Origin: an uncultured Actinomycetes bacterium
GTDB taxonomy: Bacteria; Actinomycetota; Actinomycetes; UBA12327
Reading direction: 5' to 3'
DNA: 35,535 nt
Assembly: GCA_903920865.1 (NCBI GenBank)
Contig: CAIXNN010000055.1
Location: forward strand, 1-35,535
The position numbers and the translations under genes are program-made. Shown one piece after another: positions 16,192 to 25,856 of the stretch; within the stretch, counting starts at the first letter, position 1, and each line of letters opens with the position of its first letter. The notes beneath the pieces were generated by a model. The model was not told where the DNA came from, ran no database searches, and was given only the letters and a program-made list of their open reading frames with translations.

Positions 16192-17061
16192 ATGCCTAAC
16201 GTGAATGGAGCCACCATCGTGTTGCCCGCTGCACCCGATGTCATCAATGAGAAGTCAGTAGAGCCCGGTCGTGGGTTCAGTGATGGGCAAAGCGCTCTTG
16301 AGGCACGTGAGATCACGGCATGGTTTGGCACTCATAAAGTTCTTGATCGCGTTTCATTGACCATGCCAGCTGGCCAGGTGACGGCTTTGATCGGCCCATC
16401 CGGCTGTGGTAAGTCAACCTTTCTTCGCACCTTGAACAGAATGCATGAATTAATTCCTGGATCAAGTTTTGCTGGTGAGGTTTTGCTTGATGGGGATGAC
16501 CTGTATGCACCCAATCGTCGCCTCACTGATGCGCGTCGCCAAGTTGGCATGGTCTTCCAAAAGCCAAACCCGTTCCCAGCAATGTCGATCTATGACAATG
16601 TCTTGGCTGGTCTTAAGCTCACCGGCGCTAAGACTGATCGTGACCAGAAAGATGCTTTGGTTGAGGAGTGCCTGACAAAGGCTGGACTATGGAAGGAAAC
16701 CAAGGACCGCCTACGCCAGCCTGGTGGGGCGCTCTCAGGTGGCCAGCAACAGCGGCTGTGCATTGCTCGCAGCCTTGCAGTTCGTCCGCGGGTCCTGTTG
16801 ATGGACGAACCGTGTTCGGCCCTGGACCCGACGTCGACTCGACGTATCGAGCAAACGATTCGCGAACTTGTTGAAGAGGTAACCATCGTGATCGTCACGC
16901 ACAACATGCAACAGGCTCAACGTGTTTCTGAGCAGTGTGCCTTCTTCCTTGCCGAACAAGGTACCCCTGGTGTCATCGTTGAATATGGTCCCACTGAAGC
17001 CATGTTCAGCGAACCATCAGATCAGCGCACGTTTGACTATGTGCACGGTCGTTTCGGATAA
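16192..17061 (+). CDS. pstB: phosphate ABC transporter ATP-binding protein PstB
   Basis: Walker A GPSGCGKST, signature LSGGQQQR, Walker B VLLMDEPCSALDP, VTHNMQQAQRVSEQCAFF, C-terminus TFDYVHGRFG. Confidence 0.95.
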   Translation: MPNVNGATIVLPAAPDVINEKSVEPGRGFSDGQSALEAREITAWFGTHKVLDRVSLTMPAGQVTALIGPSGCGKSTFLRTLNRMHELIPGSSFAGEVLLDGDDLYAPNRRLTDARRQVGMVFQKPNPFPAMSIYDNVLAGLKLTGAKTDRDQKDALVEECLTKAGLWKETKDRLRQPGGALSGGQQQRLCIARSLAVRPRVLLMDEPCSALDPTSTRRIEQTIRELVEEVTIVIVTHNMQQAQRVSEQCAFFLAEQGTPGVIVEYGPTEAMFSEPSDQRTFDYVHGRFG

Positions 17062-17089
17062 GGCTCAGTTAGTTGCTGTGGTTGGGCGA

Positions 17090-17866
17090 TCAGATGTGCG
17101 CGCGTAGGAAATCAATGTCCGCACTTTGAGCTTCAACCCCGTTTGGCGTCTCGCACACGGTGGGGCAGTTGGCAGCTTTGATGACTTCAACGATTGCTTG
17201 GGCGTCAATGGTTCCTGAACCAAAGTTGTCATGCCGGTCCCGGCCAGAATCAAAACTATCGCGTGAATTATTTGCATGAATCAGATCAATTCGACCAGTG
17301 ATTGCTTTAATGCGATCAACTGCGTCAACAAGCTCAATTCCGCCGGCCCAGGCGTGGCAGGTATCCAGACAAAAGCCCACATCGTGCCCATCTAGGGCAG
17401 TGAAGAGCTGGTCAATGGCCTCGAGCCGTCTAGCCATGGCGTGCTCTCCGCCGGCAGTGTTTTCAATAAGTACGGGCACCTTTTGGTCTAGGCCTTCAAA
17501 TGCCTTGCGCCAATTATCAAAGCCGGTTGCAGGATCATCGTCCTTAGTGACATGGCCACCATGAACGATCACTCCACTGGCTCCACACTCGCTGGCTAGG
17601 TCAACGGTTTGTTGGAGCAATTTCCGCGATGGGATGCGAATCCGGTTGTTCGTTGAGGCCACATTAATGATGTACGGCGAGTGGACAAAAAGTTCCACGT
17701 TGGCTGCCTCAAGCGCGCTCTTGAGCGCAACAGCACCGCCATCAAAGGCCACCGAAGGTTTGACCCATTTTTGTGGGTCACCAAGAAATATCTGAACGAC
17801 TTCGGCGCCACGAGCTTTTGCGTCGGAAACCGGATTGATCTGATCTACGTGCGAGCCAATCCTCAT
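17090..17866 (-). CDS. nfo: deoxyribonuclease IV (AP endonuclease family 2)
   Basis: MRIGSHVD...GAEVVQIFLGDPQKW...ELFVHSPYIINVAS...VIVHGGH...IENTAGGEH...FCLDTCHAWAGG...IHANNSRDSFDSGRDRHDNFGSG. Confidence 0.93.
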   Translation of the reverse strand: MRIGSHVDQINPVSDAKARGAEVVQIFLGDPQKWVKPSVAFDGGAVALKSALEAANVELFVHSPYIINVASTNNRIRIPSRKLLQQTVDLASECGASGVIVHGGHVTKDDDPATGFDNWRKAFEGLDQKVPVLIENTAGGEHAMARRLEAIDQLFTALDGHDVGFCLDTCHAWAGGIELVDAVDRIKAITGRIDLIHANNSRDSFDSGRDRHDNFGSGTIDAQAIVEVIKAANCPTVCETPNGVEAQSADIDFLRAHI

Positions 17867-17888
17867 GTGCCCAGCCTAGAAGAGTTGA

Positions 17889-18179
17889 TCAATTAATAGC
17901 GAACCAGAAGTTGACCGCAGCAAAGGTGCCGGACAAAATCCAGCCCGGCATCAAAATCCAGCGCTCCCGCGTGTTCGTTGAGGTCATTTGGGCGTACATG
18001 GAGATGACAAAGCCGATAACGCCGGTGATAACCCCAATAAAGTGCGCACTTTTGGCAAGGTTGAAGCTTTCGCCCAATGCGATACCCAAGGTGATGACAC
18101 CAAGCACCAAGCAGAGGTAGGCCAATGCGTCACTGCGAGTTTTGGACTGAATCGGGGTCGATGTTGATGCCTGGCTCAT
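17889..18179 (-). CDS. small multi-TM membrane protein
   Basis: MSQASTSTPIQSKTRSDALAYLCLVLGVITLGIALGESFNLAKSAHFIGVITGVIGFVISMYAQM...; start taken at the internal Met (CAT 18177-18179). Confidence 0.6.
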   Translation of the reverse strand: MSQASTSTPIQSKTRSDALAYLCLVLGVITLGIALGESFNLAKSAHFIGVITGVIGFVISMYAQMTSTNTRERWILMPGWILSGTFAAVNFWFAIN

Positions 18180-18339
18180 CGGGCTTACTCCTGGTAGGCG
18201 TGTAGTTGCTCCAAGCGTAGCCCTTGCGCGTGGGGGATAAGCGCACATTGCTACCCTTTGGTGTTCCTGCTACGACGCAGGTGCCCTCCTGCCGCGGATC
18301 GACCGTGGCCGCTTGAGACCAGAGGAGGTGGGTTTATTT

Positions 18340-18630
18340 ATGCGTCGTTACGAAATGATGGTCATCCTTGACCCCGAGCTTGAAGAGCGTACCGTTGCGC
18401 CCTCACTCGAGACATTTCTCAATGTCATTCGTCAATCCGGTGGTGCCGTCGACAATGTCGACATTTGGGGCCGTCGTCGCTTGGCCTATGAAATTGAAAA
18501 GAAGGCTGACGGCATTTACGCCGTTATCGATATGACCTGCGAACCAGCCGCTGTGAAAGAGCTCGATCGTCAGCTCAATCTCAATGAGTCTGTTTTGCGC
18601 ACCAAGGTCATCCGTCCGGATGCACGGTAG
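18340..18630 (+). CDS. rpsF: 30S ribosomal protein S6
   Basis: [35 protein letters not shown]...[33 protein letters not shown] upstream; synteny with ssb-rpsR-rplI. Confidence 0.96.
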   Translation: MRRYEMMVILDPELEERTVAPSLETFLNVIRQSGGAVDNVDIWGRRRLAYEIEKKADGIYAVIDMTCEPAAVKELDRQLNLNESVLRTKVIRPDAR

Positions 18631-18638
18631 GTAGCGCC

Positions 18639-19136
18639 ATGGCACAAGGTGATGTTCAAATCACAGTCGTAGGCAACCTGACCGGGGACCCTGAACTTCG
18701 GTTCACGCCCTCAGGTGCGGCCGTTGCTAACTTCACTGTGGCTTCGACCACTCGAATTCTTGACAAGGCTACGAACGAGTGGAAAGACGGAGACACTGTC
18801 TTTCTTCGTTGCAACGTGTGGCGTCAATACGCTGAAAATGTTGCCGAATCGCTCACCCGTGGAACTCGCGTCATTGTTACTGGCCGCCTGAAAGTGCGTC
18901 AGTACGAAGCTCGGGATGGCTCTAAGGGCACTTCAGTTGAATGTGAAGTAGACGATGTCGGTCCTGTTCTTCGTTATGCCACTGCCAAGGTCGCCAAGGT
19001 TTCTCGTGGCGCCGGATCTGGTGGCGGATTTGGCGGCGACGCAGGTCCGGCCGCTCCTGCAGATGACCCCTGGGCAACGCCGGCACCTTCCGGTGGCGAC
19101 TGGGGAGCACCCTCGGCCGAAGAACCCCCCTTCTAA
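18639..19136 (+). CDS. ssb: single-stranded DNA-binding protein
   Basis: [28 protein letters not shown]...[65 protein letters not shown]; acidic tail ending EEPPF. Confidence 0.96.
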   Translation: MAQGDVQITVVGNLTGDPELRFTPSGAAVANFTVASTTRILDKATNEWKDGDTVFLRCNVWRQYAENVAESLTRGTRVIVTGRLKVRQYEARDGSKGTSVECEVDDVGPVLRYATAKVAKVSRGAGSGGGFGGDAGPAAPADDPWATPAPSGGDWGAPSAEEPPF

Positions 19137-19164
19137 ATTTCTTGACTGGAAAAGGTAACTAACT

Positions 19165-19410
19165 ATGAAGCCCTCAAATAAGGCACCGCTTCGTAAGCTA
19201 AAGAAGAAGAGCAATCCGCTCAAGGCTGCGAAAGTGGAATACATCGACTACAAGGACACCAACTTGCTTCGCAAGTTCATCTCCGACCGCGGCAAGATCC
19301 GTGCCCGTCGGGTAACTGGTGTCACCGTGCAGCAACAGCGTCAACTCGCTAAGGCAATCAAGAACGCACGTGAAATGGCATTGCTTCCCTACACCTCTTC
19401 AGCACGCTGA
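19165..19410 (+). CDS. rpsR: 30S ribosomal protein S18
   Basis: [58 protein letters not shown]. Confidence 0.96.
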   Translation: MKPSNKAPLRKLKKKSNPLKAAKVEYIDYKDTNLLRKFISDRGKIRARRVTGVTVQQQRQLAKAIKNAREMALLPYTSSAR

Positions 19411-19424
19411 GTTAGGACATCATC

Positions 19425-19871
19425 ATGAAACTGATTCTTACTGAAGAAGTAAACGGTCTGGGCACACCAGGCGATGTGGTTGAGGTCAAGGATGGTTACG
19501 GTCGTAACTTCCTGATGCCACGCGGCCTAGCTATTCGCTGGACACGCGGTGGTGAAAAGCAGATCACGCAGATTCGTCGGGCTCGTTCGGCTCGAGAGAT
19601 TCGTGACCTTGGTCATGCGTTGGATGTCAAGTCGCAACTTGGTTCAACCAATGTTGTTCTTGCTACCAAAGCTGGCGACACTGGCCGCCTGTTTGGTTCA
19701 GTGACCACATCTGATGTTGCCGATGCCATTAAGGCATCTGGTGGTCCTGATTTGGATAAGCGCTCGATTGCGATTTCCGGTGTTATCAAGAACGTCGGTA
19801 AGCACAACGTCACGATTAAATTGCACCCAGAGGTCAGCACTGAGCTGACCATTTCGGTTGTAGCCAACTAG
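19425..19871 (+). CDS. rplI: 50S ribosomal protein L9
   Basis: MKLILTEEVNGLGTPGDVVEVKDGYGRNFLMPRGLAIRWT... Confidence 0.96.
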   Translation: MKLILTEEVNGLGTPGDVVEVKDGYGRNFLMPRGLAIRWTRGGEKQITQIRRARSAREIRDLGHALDVKSQLGSTNVVLATKAGDTGRLFGSVTTSDVADAIKASGGPDLDKRSIAISGVIKNVGKHNVTIKLHPEVSTELTISVVAN

Positions 19872-19916
19872 TTCCAGCCCGGCGGGCTAGAAAGATGTCC
19901 GCTGGTTCATTTTCGG

Positions 19917-19951
19917 TTTTTGCCGGCTTCCCATCTGGGGGCCGGCAAAAA
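19917..19951 (+). terminator. intrinsic terminator after rplI
   Basis: TTTTTGCCGGC - loop - GCCGGCAAAAA followed by CTTTTTAT. Confidence 0.8.
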
Positions 19952-20019
19952 CTTTTTATACACAAGCAAAAGCCCTGTTTTCCCCTGCCCCTAGGCGCGT
20001 CTTGAGACAAAAAACTTAG

Positions 20020-20028
20020 TTATCCACA
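20020..20028 (+). promoter_or_regulatory. DnaA-box-like 9-mer upstream of dnaB
   Basis: TTATCCACA, exact match to the canonical DnaA box; near-match CTATCCACG at 20064-20072. Confidence 0.5.
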
Positions 20029-20176
20029 GGTCGCTCCCCAGCATCTCCACCGGTTTGGGGCACCTATCCACGGGCCTTCCACACCTTCGCCCACAGGCAG
20101 ATTTGGTGCTTGCGCGCGCTGCCTCCACACTGTCACACATCAGCGTCATGATGAGACTTGAGCAGGAGGTGAGTAG

Positions 20177-21538
20177 ATGAGTCTGGCCGAGGTTTCCTCA
20201 CCCAATTTTTCAACACCATCTCTCGAACGCACACCGCCGCAAGATGTCGCTGCGGAACAGTCAGTTCTCGGTGGAATGTTACTCAGCAAGGATGCGATCG
20301 CTGATGTTGTTGAAGTAGTTCGCGGAACAGATTTCTATAAACCAGCCCACGAAACTATTTACGAAACCATCATCGACTTGTATGGCCGCGGTGAACCCGC
20401 CGATGCCGTCACCATTTCTGCTCGTTTAGCTAGCGATGGTGAATTGGCCCGCATTGGTGGTGCACCGTATTTACACACCTTGGTTTCCTCAGTGCCGACT
20501 GCAGCAAACGCTGGATATTACGCGCGCATCGTTCGTGAACGCGCCATTCTTCGCCGACTCGTTGAAGCCGGCACGCGCATCGTGCAGTTGGGTTATGCAG
20601 CCGATGGCACCGAAGTCGATGACGTTGTTGATCAAGCACAGGCTGCCGTTTACGAAGTAACTGAACGTCGCGCCAGTGAGGACTACCTGCCGCTGTCGGG
20701 GATTTTGCAAGACACTGTTGATGAAATCGATGCCATCCAGGCTCATGGTGGTGGCTTCAGCGGGGTGCCCACGGGCCTGGTTGAACTGGACCAAAAGACG
20801 CACGGATGGCACCCAGGACAGCTCATCGTGGTGGCTGCTCGACCAGGTTTTGGTAAGTCCACCCTTGGTTTGGACTTTGCCCGAACCGCAAGTATTCGAA
20901 ACGGGCTCACCAGTGTGATCTTCTCGCTTGAAATGAGCCGCAACGAGATCGCCATGCGTTTGTTATCCGCCGAAAGTGGCGTCCCGCTGACAAACATGCG
21001 ATCTGGCAGCGTCACTGATCCGCAATGGCATGAGATTGCTAAGCACATGGGGCGGGTAAACGATGCTCCCTTGTTTATTGACGACTCAGCAAATATGTCA
21101 ATGATGGAGATTCGGGCTAAGTGTCGTCGCCTCAAGCAGCGTCATGACCTCAAGCTCATCGTCGTTGACTACCTGCAGTTGATGTCGAGTGGAAAGCGCG
21201 TTGAGTCTCGACAACAAGAAGTCTCCGAGTTCTCTCGTTCAATGAAGTTGTTAGCCAAAGAGCTTGAAGTTCCCGTGATCGCGATCAGTCAGTTGAACCG
21301 AAGTTCAGAGGCTCGCGCTGACAAGCGACCCATGCTGTCCGACCTTCGTGAATCAGGCGCCATTGAGCAGGATGCTGACGTGGTCATCTTGATTCACCGC
21401 GACGACGCCTATGACGAAACCAATCGCCCCGGTGAAGCAGACTTGATCATTGCTAAGCAGCGAAACGGACCAACCGGCCTAGTTCCGGTGTCCTTCCTGG
21501 GCCACTACAGCCGCTTTGCCGATATGGCTCAGCTGTAA
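20177..21538 (+). CDS. dnaB: replicative DNA helicase DnaB
   Basis: RTPPQDVAAEQSVLGGMLLS...GVPTGLVELDQKTHGWHPGQLIVVAARPGFGKST...VVDYLQLM...QLNRSSEARADKRPMLSDLRESGAIEQDADVVILIHR. Confidence 0.96.
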   Translation: MSLAEVSSPNFSTPSLERTPPQDVAAEQSVLGGMLLSKDAIADVVEVVRGTDFYKPAHETIYETIIDLYGRGEPADAVTISARLASDGELARIGGAPYLHTLVSSVPTAANAGYYARIVRERAILRRLVEAGTRIVQLGYAADGTEVDDVVDQAQAAVYEVTERRASEDYLPLSGILQDTVDEIDAIQAHGGGFSGVPTGLVELDQKTHGWHPGQLIVVAARPGFGKSTLGLDFARTASIRNGLTSVIFSLEMSRNEIAMRLLSAESGVPLTNMRSGSVTDPQWHEIAKHMGRVNDAPLFIDDSANMSMMEIRAKCRRLKQRHDLKLIVVDYLQLMSSGKRVESRQQEVSEFSRSMKLLAKELEVPVIAISQLNRSSEARADKRPMLSDLRESGAIEQDADVVILIHRDDAYDETNRPGEADLIIAKQRNGPTGLVPVSFLGHYSRFADMAQL

Positions 21539-21577
21539 TTGGCATTGCTGACTCACCAGTAGTGCGTCGGATCTGAC

Positions 21578-23101
21578 CTACGAGCGCCTAATTCCCACGA
21601 TCGTCAGGTCGTCAATGCGCCAACGGCCTGCTCGTTCGCGGGCAGCCGCGGCCAGAGACTCAATGGAACCTCGGACCGAATCCTTGTTGGCTGTTAGTTC
21701 GGCGAAGGTCTCATCCGACCAAGCATCAGATAGTTCAACATTGTCAATATCGCGCGATTCGCTCAGTCCATCTGAGGTGATCAGTAATAGGGAATCGCTA
21801 GGCAACCGGGTCTTATCCATACTCCACTGCCCGCCCAGTGCCGACAGTATCGGTCCGGTTTTCGTCAGACGCTGAGTCACCGTGTGGCGATCAATGATCA
21901 GTGGCTCGACATGGCCGGCATTTGCCCAGGCCACTTCCCCCGAGCCAGTCATCGTGATCACAACTGCAGTTGCAAAGCGTTCACTCTCACCTGACAACAC
22001 GTGCGCACCAGCTTCCAGCACTGCACGCGGACTGCCACCGGCTTCAAGACAAGCTGTCATGGCGTACTTCAGTTTCAGCGCTATCAATCCAGCAAGAGGC
22101 CCATGACCAGATACATCCACCATCACCACGGCTAGTCGACCATCAGCTAGGACCAAGGTGCTGAACCAGTCACCGGCGAGCACACCTTCAGCAGGCAGTA
22201 GAAGTCCGGCGGTTTCAAGGCCAGGAATAGTCAAAGTGGAGGCATTCACCCGGCTTTGAAGTTCACGGCGCAGAGCGGCAACCACTGGCCCGCGCTGATC
22301 GAGTGCTTCGCGCGCTGCAACGGCCTCATCAATTTCGTTGACCAAACGTTGACGCATGGCTTCGGCATCTTGAGCAGTCTGCGCAATCTCAGCCGGTCCG
22401 GTGGACTGGATTCGATGCTTGAGTTCACCGTGGGTGACTTCCCGAAGGTCAGCAGCGATGTCAATAAGTGGTTGCGTCACCCACCTGCGCAAGCCCCACC
22501 ACAACACAAAGACCAAAAGCACAATGATGATCAAAGAAGTAATCAGTGCAATACGCAAGATCTCCAAGGACGTGCGTGTACTTGCAGTTTCAGCATCACG
22601 CCAGGTGTACAAGTTGGACTGCAATCTCGTTAAGTCGGATCGCAAGGTGTCGGTGAGAGCAATAGAAGCAGGCGTGGTTTGGATATCGCGCGCGGACCGA
22701 CGGTCCGTGAGCGTTTTGGCATCCAACAGGGGCGCAATAACAGTGGTGTACCACTGGTCGTAATCGTTTGTCGCAGTCTTGGACGCGGAGTTGGTTGCAA
22801 CATCGCCACTTGAGGCACTGGTCAATGTGCTCAGGGCGCGACGTGTTGCGACATCGGCAGTTTTGTTGTCGGCGCGATCCTGAGCTGAGCCATCAAGGGC
22901 AAATCGCGACGCTGTAAATTCAATTTCTAAAATGTTTGCGGTGACATCGTTGGCCGCTGCCACCGAAGGCTGAACCTCGGCAGTAATAGTTCGTCCATTA
23001 GCAGAGACCGTGCTTATGCGGGTAGAGACCAAAATACTTAGTCCTAGTAGGCAGATCAGAACAATGATTAGTACCCATTGGAGTCTGCGTCGTATTCCCA
23101 T
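21578..23101 (-). CDS. membrane HAMP-domain PP2C/SpoIIE-type protein phosphatase
   Basis: Two TMs flanking an extracytoplasmic region, HAMP-like RRWVTQPLIDIAADLREVTHGELKHRI, then LLPAEGVLAGDWFSTLVLADGRLAVVMVDVSGHGPLAGLIALKLK...WANAGHVEPL...LLITSDGLSESR. Confidence 0.88.
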   Translation of the reverse strand: MGIRRRLQWVLIIVLICLLGLSILVSTRISTVSANGRTITAEVQPSVAAANDVTANILEIEFTASRFALDGSAQDRADNKTADVATRRALSTLTSASSGDVATNSASKTATNDYDQWYTTVIAPLLDAKTLTDRRSARDIQTTPASIALTDTLRSDLTRLQSNLYTWRDAETASTRTSLEILRIALITSLIIIVLLVFVLWWGLRRWVTQPLIDIAADLREVTHGELKHRIQSTGPAEIAQTAQDAEAMRQRLVNEIDEAVAAREALDQRGPVVAALRRELQSRVNASTLTIPGLETAGLLLPAEGVLAGDWFSTLVLADGRLAVVMVDVSGHGPLAGLIALKLKYAMTACLEAGGSPRAVLEAGAHVLSGESERFATAVVITMTGSGEVAWANAGHVEPLIIDRHTVTQRLTKTGPILSALGGQWSMDKTRLPSDSLLLITSDGLSESRDIDNVELSDAWSDETFAELTANKDSVRGSIESLAAAARERAGRWRIDDLTIVGIRRS

Positions 23102-23130
23102 ACCTTCAGGCTAGGTCTAGGCTCAATGAT

Positions 23131-24219
23131 GTGACGTCCGCACACTCCGAACCAGAACTTCGAGCAGCTCTTGATGCTGTGCCGCGTTATAAGGCTGGAG
23201 TAGCCCCGCCACCTGGCCCAGTTGGACTCACGGCCTACAAGGTGGCATCCAATGAGAATCCCTACCCGCCGCTACCTGGGGTTTTAGCTGCCATTGCAGA
23301 TGCGGCCACCGGAGTAAATCGCTATCCAGACTTTGCGGCCACCGAATTGACGCAGGCGCTGAGCACGTCGTTGAACGTCGCTGCTGACCAACTTGCGCTG
23401 GGCACAGGATCGGTGGCCTTGATTCAGTACGCGGTTCAAATCTCATGTGACCAAGGCGATGAGCTTGTCTATGCCTGGCCATCCTTTGAGGCCTATCCGA
23501 TCGTTGCGGCCATCGCGGGAGCGGAATCAATTCAAGTTCGAGTCAATGATTCTTATGAACACGATCTGGCTGGGATGGCGGCTGCAATAACTGACAAGAC
23601 TTCAATGGTCATTGTCTGTAGCCCCAATAACCCGACGGGAACCTCATTTTCTCGAGCCCAACTTGTTGAATTTCTTCAGTCCGTGCCATCACGAGTTCTC
23701 GTCGTTCTTGATGAAGCCTATGTGGAATTTGTTGACGATGATCGTGATTTAAGATCCGTTGACCTGGTGAAGCAATTTCCCAACCTCTGCGTGATGCGCA
23801 CTTTTTCTAAGGCGTATGGCTTGGCTGGTCTTCGCTTGGGCTATGCCATTGCATCACCGACAGTTGCAGGTGCCCTTCGTGCAGTGTCTTTGCCCTTTGG
23901 AATTTCTGCGGTTGCTCAAGCTGCTGGTTTAGCAATCCTGGCGCCGGCAGCCCAAGGTGAGTTGCAACTTCGGGTGGATCACCTTAAAGCTGAAAGGTCA
24001 CGTGTACTTACAGCATTAGGACCGATGGCTACGCAAGATGCTCAAGGCAACTTCGTGTGGCTGCCGTTGGGGGAGCGTTCGGAAACATTTGCGAGTATGT
24101 GTTCACAGCAGGCGTTATCGGTGCGTTTGTTTTCGGGTGTGGGGGTTCGCGTGACCATTGCTGAACGTGCGGCGAACGATCGCCTTATCGCACTGGCCAG
24201 CGAATTTGTCAGCCCGTGA
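23131..24219 (+). CDS. hisC: histidinol-phosphate aminotransferase-like class I/II aminotransferase
   Basis: YKVASNENPYPPLPGV...SPNNPTGTSF...DEAYVEFVDDD...MRTFSKAYGLAGLRLGYAIA; GTG start. Confidence 0.87.
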   Translation: MTSAHSEPELRAALDAVPRYKAGVAPPPGPVGLTAYKVASNENPYPPLPGVLAAIADAATGVNRYPDFAATELTQALSTSLNVAADQLALGTGSVALIQYAVQISCDQGDELVYAWPSFEAYPIVAAIAGAESIQVRVNDSYEHDLAGMAAAITDKTSMVIVCSPNNPTGTSFSRAQLVEFLQSVPSRVLVVLDEAYVEFVDDDRDLRSVDLVKQFPNLCVMRTFSKAYGLAGLRLGYAIASPTVAGALRAVSLPFGISAVAQAAGLAILAPAAQGELQLRVDHLKAERSRVLTALGPMATQDAQGNFVWLPLGERSETFASMCSQQALSVRLFSGVGVRVTIAERAANDRLIALASEFVSP

Positions 24220-25856
24220 CAGCAGGCCAAGATTCACATAACCCCCTTCGCTGGGATCAGCAGGGCGAAATTATTGATGCTGTTGCTGCGGTGGCCGAGG
24301 GCGAAGATATTCACATCATTTTGGAACGATTGTTGCGTGGTGCTTGGGAAGTCTTGGGGGCTCGATATGGGGCCTTGGGGCTAACAGGCCGGTCAGGGGT
24401 TCCTTATGAGTTCATCCACGTTGGGATGGATGAATCGGTTGTAGCGGGCATGGACCACCCCCCGAAGGGGTTGGGGGTACTCGCTTCGACCGCACATGCT
24501 GAAACCCCGATACGCCTTGATGATTTGACAAAGCATCCCGCGTCGGTCGGCTTTCCGGAAGGCCACCCGCCCATGCACACTTTTGTTGGCGCCCCGATAC
24601 GGCTACGCGGTGAAAGTGTTGGAACGTTCTACTTTACCGAGAAGATGAACGGCGAACCTTTTACTGACGAAGACCTAAGGAGATTGGTCGCCTTTGCCAG
24701 CGTTGCCGGAATTGCCATCGAAAATGCTCGACTATTTGCACGATCGAAACGTCGCGAGGAGTGGCTAAGGGCTTCTAACGAAGTGACTTCTTCACTGCTT
24801 TTGGAAAGGGAATCACAGGAGATCTTGGACTTAGTTGCTCGTCGAGCTGTGATGTGCGCGCGGGCTGATGGGGTCGCCATCATGTTGGAAGATTCCAATG
24901 GGCGCATGGTGGTTCAAAGTGCATTGGGTGAATACACTGATGGTTTCCAGGGCATAGTGGCTGACGATTCATGGAAGTACTCCATGCACGCCCGATCATC
25001 GGGGCAACCGGTGGTCATTGATGACTTGGGAGCCCTTGGTGATGGGGAGGATCCCAACTTCCGAAACCTCGGCACGGCAGTGCTCTTGCCGTTAGTTGCC
25101 GCTGGAGAAACCTTTGGCGCTATTGCATTGATCCGCAATCATGGCCGCGGTAAATGGGACGACGAAGACATCAAATTCGCCGAAGCCTTCGCGGGACAAA
25201 CAGCCGTTGCCATGGTGCTAGCTCGGGCGCAACGAGAACAAGAGCGCCTGGCAATTTACGTCGATCGTGACCGCATCGCACGTGACCTTCACGACTTGGT
25301 GATTCAGAGACTGTTTGCCACTGGGTTGACCTTGCAAACAGTGCAGCGCCGAAACGATGTGCCACTGGAAGTTGCGACCAAAGTTGACAATGTTGTCGGC
25401 GAGCTTGATGCCACGGTTCGTGAGATTCGGCAAACGATTTTTGAATTGGCGCATAACGATTCGCAATCCTCATCCTTGCGGCCGCGTGTGATTCGTGAGG
25501 TAGCCACGGCAAGTGAGAGTCTGGGATTTCAACCCCACGTATTGTTTGAAGGTCCGCTTGACTCTGTTGTGCCATCCACCGTTGTAGAGCATCTCGTTGC
25601 GGCCCTGAGGGAAGCGTTATCGAATGTGGTTAAACACGCTAGGGCTAGCTGGGTGGATATTCGCCTTGAGTTACTCGGAGACGATGTTGTCCTCACCGTT
25701 GAAGATGACGGTGTTGGCATTTTCCCGACTCATCGCCGAAGCGGTATCAAGAATTTGGAGCAGCGAGCCAGCGAACTCGGTGGTTCAAGTGACATTGAAG
25801 CAACGCGCCCAGACGGCTCCGGTACGCGCCTTATTTGGCGAGCCAGCATCCTCTAG
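24216..25856 (+). CDS. two-GAF-domain sensor histidine kinase (DevS/DosS-like)
   Basis: Two GAF-like regions, HisKA_3 motif DRIARDLHDLVIQRLFATGLTLQ, HATPase ALREALSNVVKHARA...VEDDGVGI; GTG start overlapping hisC stop. Confidence 0.9.
   Translation: MTAGQDSHNPLRWDQQGEIIDAVAAVAEGEDIHIILERLLRGAWEVLGARYGALGLTGRSGVPYEFIHVGMDESVVAGMDHPPKGLGVLASTAHAETPIRLDDLTKHPASVGFPEGHPPMHTFVGAPIRLRGESVGTFYFTEKMNGEPFTDEDLRRLVAFASVAGIAIENARLFARSKRREEWLRASNEVTSSLLLERESQEILDLVARRAVMCARADGVAIMLEDSNGRMVVQSALGEYTDGFQGIVADDSWKYSMHARSSGQPVVIDDLGALGDGEDPNFRNLGTAVLLPLVAAGETFGAIALIRNHGRGKWDDEDIKFAEAFAGQTAVAMVLARAQREQERLAIYVDRDRIARDLHDLVIQRLFATGLTLQTVQRRNDVPLEVATKVDNVVGELDATVREIRQTIFELAHNDSQSSSLRPRVIREVATASESLGFQPHVLFEGPLDSVVPSTVVEHLVAALREALSNVVKHARASWVDIRLELLGDDVVLTVEDDGVGIFPTHRRSGIKNLEQRASELGGSSDIEATRPDGSGTRLIWRASIL

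Noticed and set aside
19872-20176. Possible oriC because of DnaA-box-like sequences next to rplI/dnaB
   Set aside because: Only one perfect box, no box cluster or clear AT-rich unwinding element, and dnaA/dnaN are not in the window.
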